This document shows positions 24,485 through 33,920 of a stretch of DNA of 44,255 bases, piece after piece (position 1 is the stretch's first letter; each line of letters opens with the position of its first letter). The stretch covers positions 1-44,255 of the forward strand of contig JAAYSG010000036.1 in assembly GCA_012518435.1 (NCBI GenBank), read 5' to 3'. Both the position numbers and the translations under genes were made by a program. Under the pieces are notes generated by a model. The model had not been told where the DNA came from. It saw nothing but the letters and a program-made list of their open reading frames with translations, and made no database searches. Source of the DNA: Bacillota bacterium (GTDB lineage: Bacteria > Bacillota > DTU030).

Positions 24485-25612
24485 TCAATATCTATTTTGC
24501 AGTTGATAAACAAAGGCCAATACTTCTGCTACCGCCTGATAGAATTCGGCTGGTATTTCCTCTCCAATTTCGGCCCCCCAGTACAGCCCCTGGGCCAAGG
24601 GTCTATTCTCCACCAGGGCTATTTCATGGCTTTGGGCCAGATCTTTAATTCGCTGGGCCATATAACCTTTCCCCTTGGCCAGCACCACTGGAGCAGACAT
24701 GGTGGGGGCGTCGTACTTTAAGGCTACTGCATACTGGCTGGGGTTGGTTACAACCAAATCCGCCTTGGGTACATCTTCCATCATTCGTCTGGCAGCCATT
24801 TGCCGCTGTCTTTCACGTATCCTGGCCCTGAGTTGGGGATCCCCCTCCATGCGTTTCATTTCTTCCTTAATTTCTTCCTTGGACATCATGAGGCTCCGCT
24901 CATGTTCCCAGCGCTGATACAGGATGTCCATTAGCCCCACAATTAGCAGGGCCGCCCCACAGCCCAATCCCAGGCGCATGGCCAGATAGCCAATAACCCC
25001 GATTCCTTCTTCCATTTCCATTAAGGATAACAGCGTTATGCGATTAAGAAATTTCTTTACTAAAAGGCGCGTTATAATAAGCACAACCATCAGTTTGGCC
25101 AGGGATTTTAGAAGTTGTATTAGGGCCCGCCGGGAAAAAATACGTTTGAATCCCTCAATGGGGTTGAGGCGTTCCGGCTTAAGGTGTAATGGCTCCCCGC
25201 TCAAAATAAAGCCCGTCTGCAAGATGTTACTCATTAACCCGGTGACGAGCACCGTGGCCAGCAAAGGAAAGAGCAACTTACCAAAGGAAAGAATAATTAA
25301 GGGGTAGAAACCAATCAGTCCGGCTGGAGTTGATAGTACCCCGGGATTTAAGGATAAAACAAAGGTAAATAATTTTACAAATTCCTCTTTCATATGGGGA
25401 AGGGAAATATATATGATGGCAAAGGTGGCCAGCAAAAGAAGGGCGGAAGATATTTCCTGGCTCTTATATACCTGTCCCTTCTGCCTGGCCTCCCGTCGCC
25501 TCCTGGGTGTAGGCCTCTCAGTTTTTTCCCCGGCAAATAGTTGGCAATCAAGGGATCGCCGGGGCAACCTGGGGTTTATCCGGGGTATAAATTGTTTGCG
25601 CCCATCTCCCAT
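24485..25612 (-). CDS. flhB: FlhB export switch protein with variant NPSQ site
   Basis: The 375-aa protein has the basic FlhB start (AGEKTERPTPRRRREAR), four transmembrane helices and the cytoplasmic domain that switches export from rod/hook to filament proteins. The autocleavage site, nearly always NPTH, reads NPSQ (290-293, in VVTNPSQYAVALKY). The cleaving Asn and Pro are kept, but Thr is Ser and His is Gln. ATG 25612 follows AGGAGA; the frame begins at 25633. Confidence 0.94.
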   Translation of the reverse strand: MGDGRKQFIPRINPRLPRRSLDCQLFAGEKTERPTPRRRREARQKGQVYKSQEISSALLLLATFAIIYISLPHMKEEFVKLFTFVLSLNPGVLSTPAGLIGFYPLIILSFGKLLFPLLATVLVTGLMSNILQTGFILSGEPLHLKPERLNPIEGFKRIFSRRALIQLLKSLAKLMVVLIITRLLVKKFLNRITLLSLMEMEEGIGVIGYLAMRLGLGCGAALLIVGLMDILYQRWEHERSLMMSKEEIKEEMKRMEGDPQLRARIRERQRQMAARRMMEDVPKADLVVTNPSQYAVALKYDAPTMSAPVVLAKGKGYMAQRIKDLAQSHEIALVENRPLAQGLYWGAEIGEEIPAEFYQAVAEVLAFVYQLQNRY

Positions 25613-25673
25613 AGTGGCTCTCCTATTCACCAAACATAATATAATTCAGTCAAGAAGTGTTTTATTGCCCTGT

Positions 25674-26456
25674 TTAAAGGTAGGATTGAATCATCAAATC
25701 TACGGTGTCGAATATTTGTCTGAATAAGAACCGCAGGGAAACCGCATAAAGGGGAAGCACAACGATAATAGTCGTAACGCCAACTATAATTTTTATTGGT
25801 ATCCCCAGGACAAAAACATTCATCTGGGGTACGGTGCGGGCTATAATCCCCAGGGCCAGGTCAGACAGAAAAAGTACACCGGCCACCGGGAGGGCAATTT
25901 GTAGGGCAAAAACCAATATCTTGGTAAAAAGCCCGGCCAGATCCTGCCACACATGTATAGGGAAGGATATCATTGTGCCCGGGGGAAGGAGATTAAAACT
26001 GCCCATTAAAGCCTGTAAAAGGTAATGATGGCCATCACTTATAAGGAATAATAAGAGAGCAATCAAGTAATAAAAGTTGCCCATCATGGGTATCTGTGTC
26101 CCCGACTGGGGGTCCAAAACATTTACCATTCCAAAACCCATTTGGGTATCTATTATCTGCCCCGCCACATGAATAGCATTAAAGAGTAGTACACCCGCTA
26201 TTCCCAGAATTAGGCCAAAGACTGTTTCTTGTATCACCATAAGTATATAAGGGGAGGGCCCCAGCATAAGGGTTGGGGTCTGTTCCCAGACCAGGGGTAG
26301 GAGGACAGCACTGGTAAGAATTGAGAAGTAGATCTTAACCTGCATGGGGATAATTCTACTACTCCAAAAGGGGGCAACGCTTACCATGGCACTTATTCGT
26401 GCTAATACTAGCAGGAATAAGTGCAGCCCCTCCTGTAAGAAAATAATATCTACCAC
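25674..26456 (-). CDS. fliR: FliR export gate protein
   Basis: The 260-aa membrane protein has about six transmembrane helices and the conserved FAFQIALP-like segment (here ILVFALQIALPVAG). FliR is one of the helical components of the FliPQR export pore and binds FlhB, whose gene follows 61 bp later. The start is GTG 26456 with GGGGGAG six bases ahead. Confidence 0.93.
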   Translation of the reverse strand: MVDIIFLQEGLHLFLLVLARISAMVSVAPFWSSRIIPMQVKIYFSILTSAVLLPLVWEQTPTLMLGPSPYILMVIQETVFGLILGIAGVLLFNAIHVAGQIIDTQMGFGMVNVLDPQSGTQIPMMGNFYYLIALLLFLISDGHHYLLQALMGSFNLLPPGTMISFPIHVWQDLAGLFTKILVFALQIALPVAGVLFLSDLALGIIARTVPQMNVFVLGIPIKIIVGVTTIIVVLPLYAVSLRFLFRQIFDTVDLMIQSYL

Positions 26457-26468
26457 CTTTTACTCCCC

Positions 26469-26738
26469 CTAGGGCACATAGTAAGGTATATTGGCCAATA
26501 TCCTATGGGCAAATTGCAGGAGTACCGTCAGCATCCATGGACCCCAAAGGACAATTGCAGCCAAAACTGCCAGGATCTTGGGGATAAAGGTCAGGGTTTG
26601 TTCCTGAATTTGGGTTGTGGCCTGAAATAGGCTTACAGCAACACCAACCAAAAGTCCTGAGGCTAGCATGGGTCCGGCGATTAGCAGTACTGTCAATAAT
26701 GCATCCTGACTGAGGGTGATGATAAAATTCTCGCTCAT
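26469..26738 (-). CDS. fliQ: FliQ export gate protein
   Basis: The 89-aa protein has two transmembrane hairpin helices (about 12-34 and 50-75) and the family core GVAVSLFQATTQIQEQTLTF. Four copies pack around FliP in the export gate. ATG 26738 is preferred over the frame start at 26753 because GGGGGAAA lies ahead and FliQ proteins are about 89 residues long. Confidence 0.95.
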   Translation of the reverse strand: MSENFIITLSQDALLTVLLIAGPMLASGLLVGVAVSLFQATTQIQEQTLTFIPKILAVLAAIVLWGPWMLTVLLQFAHRILANIPYYVP

Positions 26739-26754
26739 ATGTATTTCCCCCAAA

Positions 26755-27528
26755 CTAATTGAAGCCCAAAATCAGTGAACGTATTACCAAGTGCCAACCA
26801 TCAACCAATACAAAGAGCAAAACCTTAAAGGGTAGTGATATCATTACCGGGGGCAACATCAACATTCCCATGGACATTAGGGTACTGGCCACAACCATAT
26901 CAATTACCAAAAAGGGAACATAAATGAGAAAACCAATTTGAAAGGCGGTTTTTAACTCACTAATCAGGAAGGCGGGAATTAAAACATAAGTGGGGATGTC
27001 TTTCGGACCCCGGGGCCTTTCCAATTTGGCAAGACTCACAATTAGGGCCAGGTCCTTTTCCCTGGTCTGTCGAAACATGAATTCCCGCACAGGTTCAACG
27101 CCTTGAACAATTGCTTCTTCATAGGGAAGCTCCCCCTGTAAATATGGTTGTAGGGATGTCTCATTAATCTGCTGCCAGTAAGGGTTCATGGTAAAAAAGG
27201 TCAGGAAAATGGCCATGGCGATAATAACCTGATTCGGTGGCATATTTTGGGTTGCCAGGGCGCTGCGAACAAAGGATAGGACAACCACAATCCTTGTAAA
27301 GGAGGTCAACATTATCATCAGTGCCGGGGCCAAGGAGAGAATTGTCAGTAGGAACAATATCCGCAGGGTTAAGGCAACCTCCTCAGGCTCCTGCTCCCCG
27401 ATGAAATCAAGGTCTAACCAAGTGGGGGCCGTGGGTTGGGCCCCGGCCACACCATTGGCGGCCAAGAGCAGAAAAAGGACAATGCTGCTTATAAAGTATA
27501 GTTTTCTTGCCCTCCTTGAGCCTATCAT
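26755..27528 (-). CDS. fliP: FliP export gate protein
   Basis: The 257-aa protein has a cleavable signal peptide ending near residue 29 (VAGAQ) and four transmembrane helices with hallmarks LALIVSLAKL, LIPAFLISELKTAFQIGF and MLMLPPVMISLPFKVLLFV. It forms the pentameric core of the export pore with FliQ and FliR. Its ATG overlaps the fliO stop (ATGA). Confidence 0.96.
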   Translation of the reverse strand: MIGSRRARKLYFISSIVLFLLLAANGVAGAQPTAPTWLDLDFIGEQEPEEVALTLRILFLLTILSLAPALMIMLTSFTRIVVVLSFVRSALATQNMPPNQVIIAMAIFLTFFTMNPYWQQINETSLQPYLQGELPYEEAIVQGVEPVREFMFRQTREKDLALIVSLAKLERPRGPKDIPTYVLIPAFLISELKTAFQIGFLIYVPFLVIDMVVASTLMSMGMLMLPPVMISLPFKVLLFVLVDGWHLVIRSLILGFN

Positions 27529-28085
27529 GGATTCTGTTCCCCCCCCGGTGGTGATTCTTCCTTGCCATCAACTTTGTTCCTAATTCCGCCCAGATAGGTT
27601 TCTAAAGTCTTTAGGGAGAGGAATTTGCCTTCGCCTTGGCGGGAAAGTATTTTTTCAAAGGTACCTTCCCCCACATTATGTTCTATTTCTAGCCTAGCCA
27701 ACAAGTCCCCATCCTCTATTCTTTGCAAAAGTGATATATTATCACCGGTTACACCCAAAACGAGGTAATCCTTGCCCAGGCGGATTATAAATATGTTTTG
27801 ATTGGGCCCCAGGGAAAGCCGGTCTAAAATTGCCATGTGTTCTGCTGTTCTTGAATTGGCCCACCGGGATTTTAAAAATCTGGCAGAAATATAAAAAAGG
27901 GCAACGACGATAATTAGGGAAAAGACAAGTCTGACCAAGATTTGAACCGGTTCTATTCCCTTGGGTTCCTCTGGGCCACCATAGGAGGGAAGATATTCGT
28001 CTCCATTGGTTGCGGCGACGGGGCTGCTATTACATATAAGTAGACAAAGGATAGTGGCCATTAGAAGGATGTTTTGTTTATCCAT
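27525..28085 (-). CDS. fliO: FliO export gate assembly protein
   Basis: The 186-aa protein has an N-terminal signal-like helix (about 6-25) and a second transmembrane helix (about 49-69), then a cytoplasmic domain with ERLSLGPNQ-like motif (here DRLSLGPNQNIFIIRLG), typical of FliO/FliZ. FliO helps FliP assemble. It lies between cheY and fliP as in Bacillus, where it is called fliZ. Confidence 0.88.
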   Translation of the reverse strand: MDKQNILLMATILCLLICNSSPVAATNGDEYLPSYGGPEEPKGIEPVQILVRLVFSLIIVVALFYISARFLKSRWANSRTAEHMAILDRLSLGPNQNIFIIRLGKDYLVLGVTGDNISLLQRIEDGDLLARLEIEHNVGEGTFEKILSRQGEGKFLSLKTLETYLGGIRNKVDGKEESPPGGEQNP

Positions 28086-28095
28086 TATAGCCCAC

Positions 28096-28458
28096 CTATC
28101 TCAGGGCCTTCCGGACGGCTTCAATAACCCGCTCGGGTTGAAAGGGTTTGACGATGAAATCCAAGGCCCCGGCGCGAATGGCGTCAATAACCATGGCCTG
28201 TTGGCCCATTGCACTACACATAACAACCCGCGCATTGGGATCAAAGGCTTTAATTTGTTTAACCGCTTCAATTCCATCCATTTCCGGCATGGTAATATCC
28301 ATTGTAACCAGATCGGGTTTCAACTCCTTATAGCCCTCCACTGCCTTTTTCCCATCCCCCGCTTCACCGACAACATGAAAGTCATTCTTTGTGAGAATAT
28401 CCTTGAGCATCATGCGCATAAAAGCAGCGTCATCCACAATTAGTATTTTGTGCCCCAT
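28096..28458 (-). CDS. cheY: CheY response regulator
   Basis: The 120-aa single receiver domain has the acidic pocket D9-D10, phosphorylated D54 (LVTMDITMPEMDG), S82 (VVMCSAMGQQ) and K104 (FIVKPF). It carries the CheA signal to the FliM/FliY switch. ATG 28458 sits 8 nt after AAGGAGG; the in-frame TTG at 28464 is too close to it. Confidence 0.96.
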   Translation of the reverse strand: MGHKILIVDDAAFMRMMLKDILTKNDFHVVGEAGDGKKAVEGYKELKPDLVTMDITMPEMDGIEAVKQIKAFDPNARVVMCSAMGQQAMVIDAIRAGALDFIVKPFQPERVIEAVRKALR

Positions 28459-28496
28459 GTGCAATCCTCCTTAGCCATGTTTAGACTATAATTTTC

Positions 28497-29570
28497 TTAT
28501 TGCAGGGTTTTCACCCGTTCTTGCAAGCCAACTATACTTGTTACCCGCACACCGAAGTTTTCCCCAATTACTACCACCTCTCCATGGGCAATTAAAGTGC
28601 CGTTTACCAGAATGTCTACCGGTTCCCCGGCTAAATTATCCAGTTCCACTATGGATCCCACCCCAAGGGCTAGGATCTCCTTGAGGACCCGTTTTGTCCT
28701 TCCCAGCTCCACAGACACTTGGAGGGGAATATCAAGCAGGAGTTCCATATTCCCCTTCTCTCCCCCCGTTTCCTGGGGTTTAAGGGGGGCAAATTGCACT
28801 GGTTGAACCACCAAGGGTTGTTCCTGGGACGCGGGTTGTGGGGGTGTACCCTCAATCCTAGGGGCTTCATCTCTGGTTGGGGCAGGGCTGGGCATTTCAG
28901 TGGGTCCCATCAGGGTTTCAACCATCCCCTTGGCAAAGGAAATGGGAAGTACTTGCATTATTTTACTATCTATTAGACCTTCTATGGTGAGGTTAAAACT
29001 AACCTTGACAATATCCGTCACCGCACTCTCGGGTAAAATGTCCTCCAGATCCTTGGCGGCAAAGTCCACAAGTTCTACCAAGGGGGGCATAATGGTTACA
29101 ACCTTATCAAACATTGTCGAAACTGCAGTTGCTGCTGTTCCCATCATCTGATTCATTGCTTCACCAACTGCACTGATCCGTATCTCATCCAATTCAAATT
29201 CTTCCTCTGGTTCCTGACCAAGCATTAGCTGGGCGATGATATAGGCATCCCGCTCCCCCAAAATAAAAATATTAATCCCTTCTAACCCCTGACTGAACTG
29301 GACCTCGACAGTTAGGTGTGGTATTGGATAATCTCGGGAAAATGTCTTTTTATCAATGATGGAAACTGTGGGAGTAGTAATTCTAACCCTATGGCCAATG
29401 ATTTGTGATAGTGTTGTTGCGGCAGTTCCCATGGATATGTTGCCGATTTCCCCCAGGGCATCAATTTCTTCCGGAGTAAGTTTTGCGGCACCACTGGTTA
29501 CATCCCTTGGAGCCGGATCTTTTTTTAGGAGAGCATCTATTTCTTCTTGGGAAAGCAAGTGATTACTCAT
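28497..29570 (-). CDS. fliY: FliY motor switch protein and CheY-P phosphatase
   Basis: The 357-aa protein has an N-terminal CheY-binding helix LSQEEIDALL, a CheC-like middle with two intact phosphatase motifs (DALGEIGN and SAVGEAMN), a proline-rich linker (about 245-285), and a C-terminal FliN/SpoA domain (about 285-357). It forms the C ring and removes phosphate from CheY-P at the motor. ATG 29570 is chosen because it begins the conserved CheY-binding region and has GGGAGGAGG ahead; it overlaps fliM by 8 bp. Confidence 0.95.
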   Translation of the reverse strand: MSNHLLSQEEIDALLKKDPAPRDVTSGAAKLTPEEIDALGEIGNISMGTAATTLSQIIGHRVRITTPTVSIIDKKTFSRDYPIPHLTVEVQFSQGLEGINIFILGERDAYIIAQLMLGQEPEEEFELDEIRISAVGEAMNQMMGTAATAVSTMFDKVVTIMPPLVELVDFAAKDLEDILPESAVTDIVKVSFNLTIEGLIDSKIMQVLPISFAKGMVETLMGPTEMPSPAPTRDEAPRIEGTPPQPASQEQPLVVQPVQFAPLKPQETGGEKGNMELLLDIPLQVSVELGRTKRVLKEILALGVGSIVELDNLAGEPVDILVNGTLIAHGEVVVIGENFGVRVTSIVGLQERVKTLQ

Positions 29571-30561
29571 AGTCCTCATCCTCCTCCCTTCGCACACCGG
29601 TAATTTCAACAGCCAGTTTATTGCCCACCATCCCCGGTCGGGCACGGAATTTCGGGCGATCTACAATCAATACATCCGCATCGCCCGCCACCTTGCTATC
29701 CAGGGCTATAATATCACCCTTTTGCAAATGCAGTAATTCACCCGCGGTTATGGTCGTTCTTCCTATTTCCACCACTATTGGTATAAGGGAATTGCCGATC
29801 CTGCGTATAATATCCTTTTGCTCAGTTGCTTGAATTCCTTCTTGTTCGGAACTGGAAAACCAGTAACGGGCACTCAATTTTCCCGTAATGGGCTTAAGGA
29901 GAATATAGGGGAAACAAAGGTTCATAAGGCCATAGACCCCATTGATATTAATTTCCAAGGACACCAAGGCGACCATCTCATTTCCCGCCACTATATGAAC
30001 AAAAAGGGGATTGGTTTCCAGGCGGCCAACACGCCCCTCTATGGCCAAGATGTTGCTCCAGGCTTCTCCCAAAACTTTAACTACCTGTTTAGTCAGGCGG
30101 AGGATTATTGTCTGTTCGATCTCCGTCAAGGCACGTTTCTGTTCAGCCCCATCACTTTTTCCTCCCAAGAGACGCTCTAGGATACTAAAGGCCAAAACTG
30201 GGTTAAATTCCATGAGCATCTCCCCCCTCAATCCCTCAATTTGGAAGAGGGCCATTACCGTTGGGTTGAGGAGGGAACGAATAAACTCATCATAGGATAG
30301 TTCCTGGACTGATAGGAGGTTAACCTCAACTGCAGTACGCAAGTGGGCAGAAAAGAAGGTGGCCAACAGGCGGGCAAAATTTTCGTGTATCATTTCAATG
30401 GTGCGGACCTGATCCTTGGAAAAACGGTTGGGCCGGCGAAAATCGTAGGGCTGGATCTTGACCTCCGCCTGTTCTTCGCCAATTTTATCTGCAGTTATAT
30501 CCCCAGATGAAATACTATTTAGGAGTTCATCAATTTCCTGTTGTGTTAATATATCCTGCAT
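29563..30561 (-). CDS. fliM: FliM motor switch protein
   Basis: The 332-aa protein has the N-terminal CheY-P-binding motif DILTQQEIDELLNSI, a CheC-like middle domain that contacts FliG (about 45-230), and a C-terminal SpoA domain (about 250-325) that binds FliN/FliY. It lacks phosphatase motifs, as expected. ATG 30561 is used; the frame opens at 30612 but overlaps fliL. Confidence 0.95.
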   Translation of the reverse strand: MQDILTQQEIDELLNSISSGDITADKIGEEQAEVKIQPYDFRRPNRFSKDQVRTIEMIHENFARLLATFFSAHLRTAVEVNLLSVQELSYDEFIRSLLNPTVMALFQIEGLRGEMLMEFNPVLAFSILERLLGGKSDGAEQKRALTEIEQTIILRLTKQVVKVLGEAWSNILAIEGRVGRLETNPLFVHIVAGNEMVALVSLEININGVYGLMNLCFPYILLKPITGKLSARYWFSSSEQEGIQATEQKDIIRRIGNSLIPIVVEIGRTTITAGELLHLQKGDIIALDSKVAGDADVLIVDRPKFRARPGMVGNKLAVEITGVRREEDEDYE

Positions 30562-30574
30562 GGTATTCAACCCC

Positions 30575-31021
30575 TCAGTGGGAGATAAGAAAGTCTGTAA
30601 AATAAACGGCATTAATACAGTCTTCGGGTAAAATACGGTTCAATCTATTCTTAAGTTCTGTCTTTAACCCCTGGTAATTTTTCTGTTCTTGCATTTCAGC
30701 CAGACTTTTGCTGCGCAACACGGCAATGATTTCGTCGCGGATAATTGGGACATGCTTTTCCACCTTTTTTTCCATTTTGGCATTGGTAAGGTTAAGGGCT
30801 AAGACAACCTTTAGCATGCTTCGACCCTGCCCCCCATCTAAATTTACATAGAAAGGTTCCAAATCGTACATCGGGCCAAGGGGCGGGGGAGCAGGGTTGG
30901 AACGTAAAGTCATAAAATAAATTGTCCCATAGATACCGCCCAAGACCAGGCACAGTGCCAGGAGGATTGCCACCACGATACGCTGCCATTGCCAGCCTAA
31001 TTTTTTAACCCCAGTATTCAT
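30575..31021 (-). CDS. fliL: FliL basal-body-associated protein
   Basis: The 148-aa protein has one transmembrane helix (about 13-33) and a periplasmic-side domain with YDLEPFYVNLDGG and the C-terminal VYFTDFLI-type end typical of FliL. FliL surrounds the stator and supports its activity. ATG 31021 forms an ATGA overlap with the motB stop. Confidence 0.92.
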   Translation of the reverse strand: MNTGVKKLGWQWQRIVVAILLALCLVLGGIYGTIYFMTLRSNPAPPPLGPMYDLEPFYVNLDGGQGRSMLKVVLALNLTNAKMEKKVEKHVPIIRDEIIAVLRSKSLAEMQEQKNYQGLKTELKNRLNRILPEDCINAVYFTDFLISH

Positions 31022-31788
31022 CGCCAACTTGCCTCCTCTTCCAGCATCTCTAATCCGGGCTCCCTAACATTTAGGGTTTCCCGCAGTATCACCAGGTCTA
31101 CCCTCCTATTTAAAGGTTGCCCGCCGGGTTTGTTTGGGGCAATGGGTCGATATTCCCCATACCCAGCTACCCCCAGTTGTGCTGGCGAAAAAGGGTAGGA
31201 ATCCAACATGGCCCGTATTACAGAGGTCGCCCGTGCACTGGATAATTCCCAGTTGGATGGATAGCGGTATGTATTGATGGGGAGGTCATCGGTATGTCCC
31301 TCGGCCCGGATATGATTGGGAAGTCCCTGTAGTACCTCAACGACACTATCTAAGATAACCAACGCATCCTCCCTGAGTTCTGCGCTGCCAAGATCAAAGA
31401 GGACACTATCTAAAAATCTTACTACTAGACCCCTTTCCTCCAGGGAAATTAAAATCTGTTCCCCCAACCCCTGCTCCTTGACAATTGCCTCCAACGTTGC
31501 CAGTAATTCCTCCAGGCGGCGTTGTTCTGCTTCCCATTCCCTATCCCTTTCCCCCGGCATACTGGTAGGTTCATAGTCAATTTCCAGGGTTGTGCCCGCC
31601 TCCAAGAGTCCCAGGGCATCCTGTAAGGAATAGAGGACCGCTTGAAATTTACTAACATCTAAGGAAGAAAAGGTGAATAAGAGGACAAAAAAGGTAAGTA
31701 GAAGGGTTACCATATCGCTATAGGTTAGCAGCCATGTTCCTGTTTCGGGTGTATTCCTCTTTTTATTTCTCCTAGAGTATTTCGCCAT
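31018..31788 (-). CDS. motB: MotB stator protein
   Basis: The 256-aa protein has a cytoplasmic basic start, one transmembrane helix with the proton/sodium-binding Asp D26 in TYSDMVTLLLTFFVLLF, and a C-terminal OmpA-like peptidoglycan-binding domain (about 125-245, with AEGHTDDLPIN and NWELSSARA). MAKYSRR at 31788 is taken as the start; it overlaps motA by 17 bp. Confidence 0.94.
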   Translation of the reverse strand: MAKYSRRNKKRNTPETGTWLLTYSDMVTLLLTFFVLLFTFSSLDVSKFQAVLYSLQDALGLLEAGTTLEIDYEPTSMPGERDREWEAEQRRLEELLATLEAIVKEQGLGEQILISLEERGLVVRFLDSVLFDLGSAELREDALVILDSVVEVLQGLPNHIRAEGHTDDLPINTYRYPSNWELSSARATSVIRAMLDSYPFSPAQLGVAGYGEYRPIAPNKPGGQPLNRRVDLVILRETLNVREPGLEMLEEEASWR

Positions 31789-32581
31789 CGTCATCTCCCA
31801 TTTTTCCCATATCCCTTTCGGTTTGGAGCAGGGCCCGATCATTGGGGGCAATAAAGGCCTTTAATTTTTCCTCCACAATACGGGGATTTTCCCCTGCCTG
31901 TATGGATAGAACACCCTCGATGATCAATTCCTTTACCAGAATTTCTTGTTCACTTCTAATGGCCAGTTTCCCCGCCACCGGGATGCAGATTAAATTAGCA
32001 AAAAGGACACCATAAAAGGTGGTTATGAGGGCCAGGGCCATGCTGGGCCCAATGGCTTCTGGCGAATCCAGCTCCCGTAGCATATTGATCAAACCAATCA
32101 ATGTGCCCACCATACCGAAGGCCGGCGCCAGTGCGCCCATGGTGGTAAATATGCCCTGCCCCGAACGGTGTCTTTCCTCAAGGAAAGCCAGCTCAGTTTC
32201 CAGTATATTGCGGACCAGCTCCGGATCCGAGCCGTCTACCACCAGCTGTATCCCTTTTTTAAAGAAATCATCATCGGTATTTTCTGCTTCCTCCTCCAAG
32301 GCCAACAAACCTTCCCTTCGGGCTTTATCGGCAAAGGATACCAAAAGGTTGATAACCGAAGCAGGCCTCATCAGGTCTTTGCGAAAGGCATTGCGCAGCA
32401 CCTTTATAACACTAATGATTTGGCTCATGGGGTAATTGATAAAGGTACCAGCCAGGGTGCCGCCGATGGTAATCATCATGGAGGGTACATCCCAAAAGGT
32501 TTTCAAACTCCCGCTGGAAACAATTGCACCTACTATTAAGCCTATACCCACTACAATGCCGGTTATTGTTGCTATATCCAT
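31772..32581 (-). CDS. motA: MotA stator protein
   Basis: The 269-aa protein has four transmembrane helices and the cytoplasmic loop with charged residues that act on FliG. Hallmarks are TIGGTLAGTFINYPMSQ, a proline-bearing VGTLIGLINMLREL, and ALITTFYGVLFANLICIPVA. Five MotA subunits surround two MotB to form the ion-driven stator. Placement of motAB between flgE and fliL differs from Bacillus, where motAB is elsewhere. Confidence 0.95.
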   Translation of the reverse strand: MDIATITGIVVGIGLIVGAIVSSGSLKTFWDVPSMMITIGGTLAGTFINYPMSQIISVIKVLRNAFRKDLMRPASVINLLVSFADKARREGLLALEEEAENTDDDFFKKGIQLVVDGSDPELVRNILETELAFLEERHRSGQGIFTTMGALAPAFGMVGTLIGLINMLRELDSPEAIGPSMALALITTFYGVLFANLICIPVAGKLAIRSEQEILVKELIIEGVLSIQAGENPRIVEEKLKAFIAPNDRALLQTERDMGKMGDDDGEIL

Positions 32582-32603
32582 GCCTTCACCCCGTTTTTAT
32601 AGG

Positions 32604-32631
32604 GGGTGGGACCTGTCCAGCAGTCCCACCC
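32604..32631 (-). other. Stem-loop between flgE and motA
   Basis: GGGTGGGAC (32604-32612) and GTCCCACCC (32623-32631) form a perfect 9-bp stem with a 10-nt loop. No U run follows on the minus strand, so it looks more like a transcript-stabilising or processing element than a terminator. Confidence 0.5.
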
Positions 32632-32656
32632 TTTCTCTTCAGGTCTATTTCAAAAT

Positions 32657-33874
32657 TTATCTTTTCAGGTTGACGAGTTCTTGTAACAGCTCATCGGATG
32701 TGGTAATTATGCGGGAGTTGGCCTGAAAACCTCGTTGGGTGATGATCATGTCGGTAAATTCCTGGGCCAGGTCCACGTTGGACATTTCCAAGGAGCTGGG
32801 GCTTATGGAGCCCAGGGAGCCCTGCCCCGCCAGCCCTATTTGGGCTGGGCCGGAGTTATTTGAATCTCCAAAGAGGGTATGTCCCAAATTGGTAAGTCCC
32901 TCGGGGTTGGTGAAGGTGGCCAGGGCTAGACGGGACAGAGGGCGGCTGGAACCGTTGGAATAAACCCCCGTTACCACTCCTCCAGTATCAATTGACACTT
33001 CCACCAGGTCACCATGGGGATAACCGTCTTGGGTGAGCTCCATGTAGGACTCCCCCTTGGCTGCATATTGGGTGACGGCGGAAAAATCCAATTGGAGTTC
33101 ATTGTCGAAACCATCGATCCCAACGGTTGTTTCCAATGTACTCTCTTGGATAAGACCGGAAGCGGAAAAGATAATTTTCCCCTCTGCCTTTCCTTCACTG
33201 CCATCTAAATTATCCCAAACTGCCTCTACTGTCCACTGCTGCTCCACTCCCTCATCCTTGGTAAAAGTAAAGGTTATATCCCGGGCCCTACCAAGATTGT
33301 CAAAAATGGTTATACTGCGGATGTATCTATCCCCATCTGCTGCCAAATTGCCGGAAAAGGTAATTTCCTCCGTAGCCCGGGGTGGAGCCTTTTGATCTTC
33401 TCCGTGGAGCCTTATGTTGGTTATTTCCTGTTCCCATGTTTCCGTGATGGGATCAAAACGCTGTCCCTGTACTATTTGGCCCGCCCCGTTTACCAACATA
33501 CCACTACCATCCCAGCCAAAGGAACCGGCCCGGGTGTAGAGATGACTATCCCCAACTCCCCGGAGAACGAAGAAGCCCTCCCCGTCTATGGCCAGATCTG
33601 TAATCCGACCGGTGCCCTGCAGCCCTCCTTGGGTATGGAAGGTATCGATGGTGCCCACATTCATACCCAAGCCCACCTGCATGGGGTTGGTACCCCCCCT
33701 ACCGGCTTCCGGTCGGCTGGCACCCCGCATATTTTGGCTCAAGGCCTCCTGAAATGTTACCCGGCTCCGTTTAAAACCCGGTGTATTGACATTGGCGATA
33801 TTATGGCCGATCACATCCATACTAGTCTGGTGATTTCTCAAACCCGATACTGCGGAAAACATAGAACGCAGCAT
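32657..33874 (-). CDS. flgE: FlgE flagellar hook protein
   Basis: The 405-aa protein has the conserved rod/hook N terminus (MLRSMFSAVSGLRNHQTSMD, then VIGHNIANVNTPGFK), a beta-rich middle (about 90-330), and a C-terminal helix (NVDLAQEFTDMIITQRGFQA) ending SDELLQELVNLKR. It polymerises into the hook after export. GGGAGG precedes the ATG. It is flanked by a stem-loop on each side in the transcript. Confidence 0.95.
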   Translation of the reverse strand: MLRSMFSAVSGLRNHQTSMDVIGHNIANVNTPGFKRSRVTFQEALSQNMRGASRPEAGRGGTNPMQVGLGMNVGTIDTFHTQGGLQGTGRITDLAIDGEGFFVLRGVGDSHLYTRAGSFGWDGSGMLVNGAGQIVQGQRFDPITETWEQEITNIRLHGEDQKAPPRATEEITFSGNLAADGDRYIRSITIFDNLGRARDITFTFTKDEGVEQQWTVEAVWDNLDGSEGKAEGKIIFSASGLIQESTLETTVGIDGFDNELQLDFSAVTQYAAKGESYMELTQDGYPHGDLVEVSIDTGGVVTGVYSNGSSRPLSRLALATFTNPEGLTNLGHTLFGDSNNSGPAQIGLAGQGSLGSISPSSLEMSNVDLAQEFTDMIITQRGFQANSRIITTSDELLQELVNLKR

Positions 33875-33920
33875 TCTAATACCTCCCTTTTCTACCGCTT
33901 CAATCGCTCGGCGGTTATAA

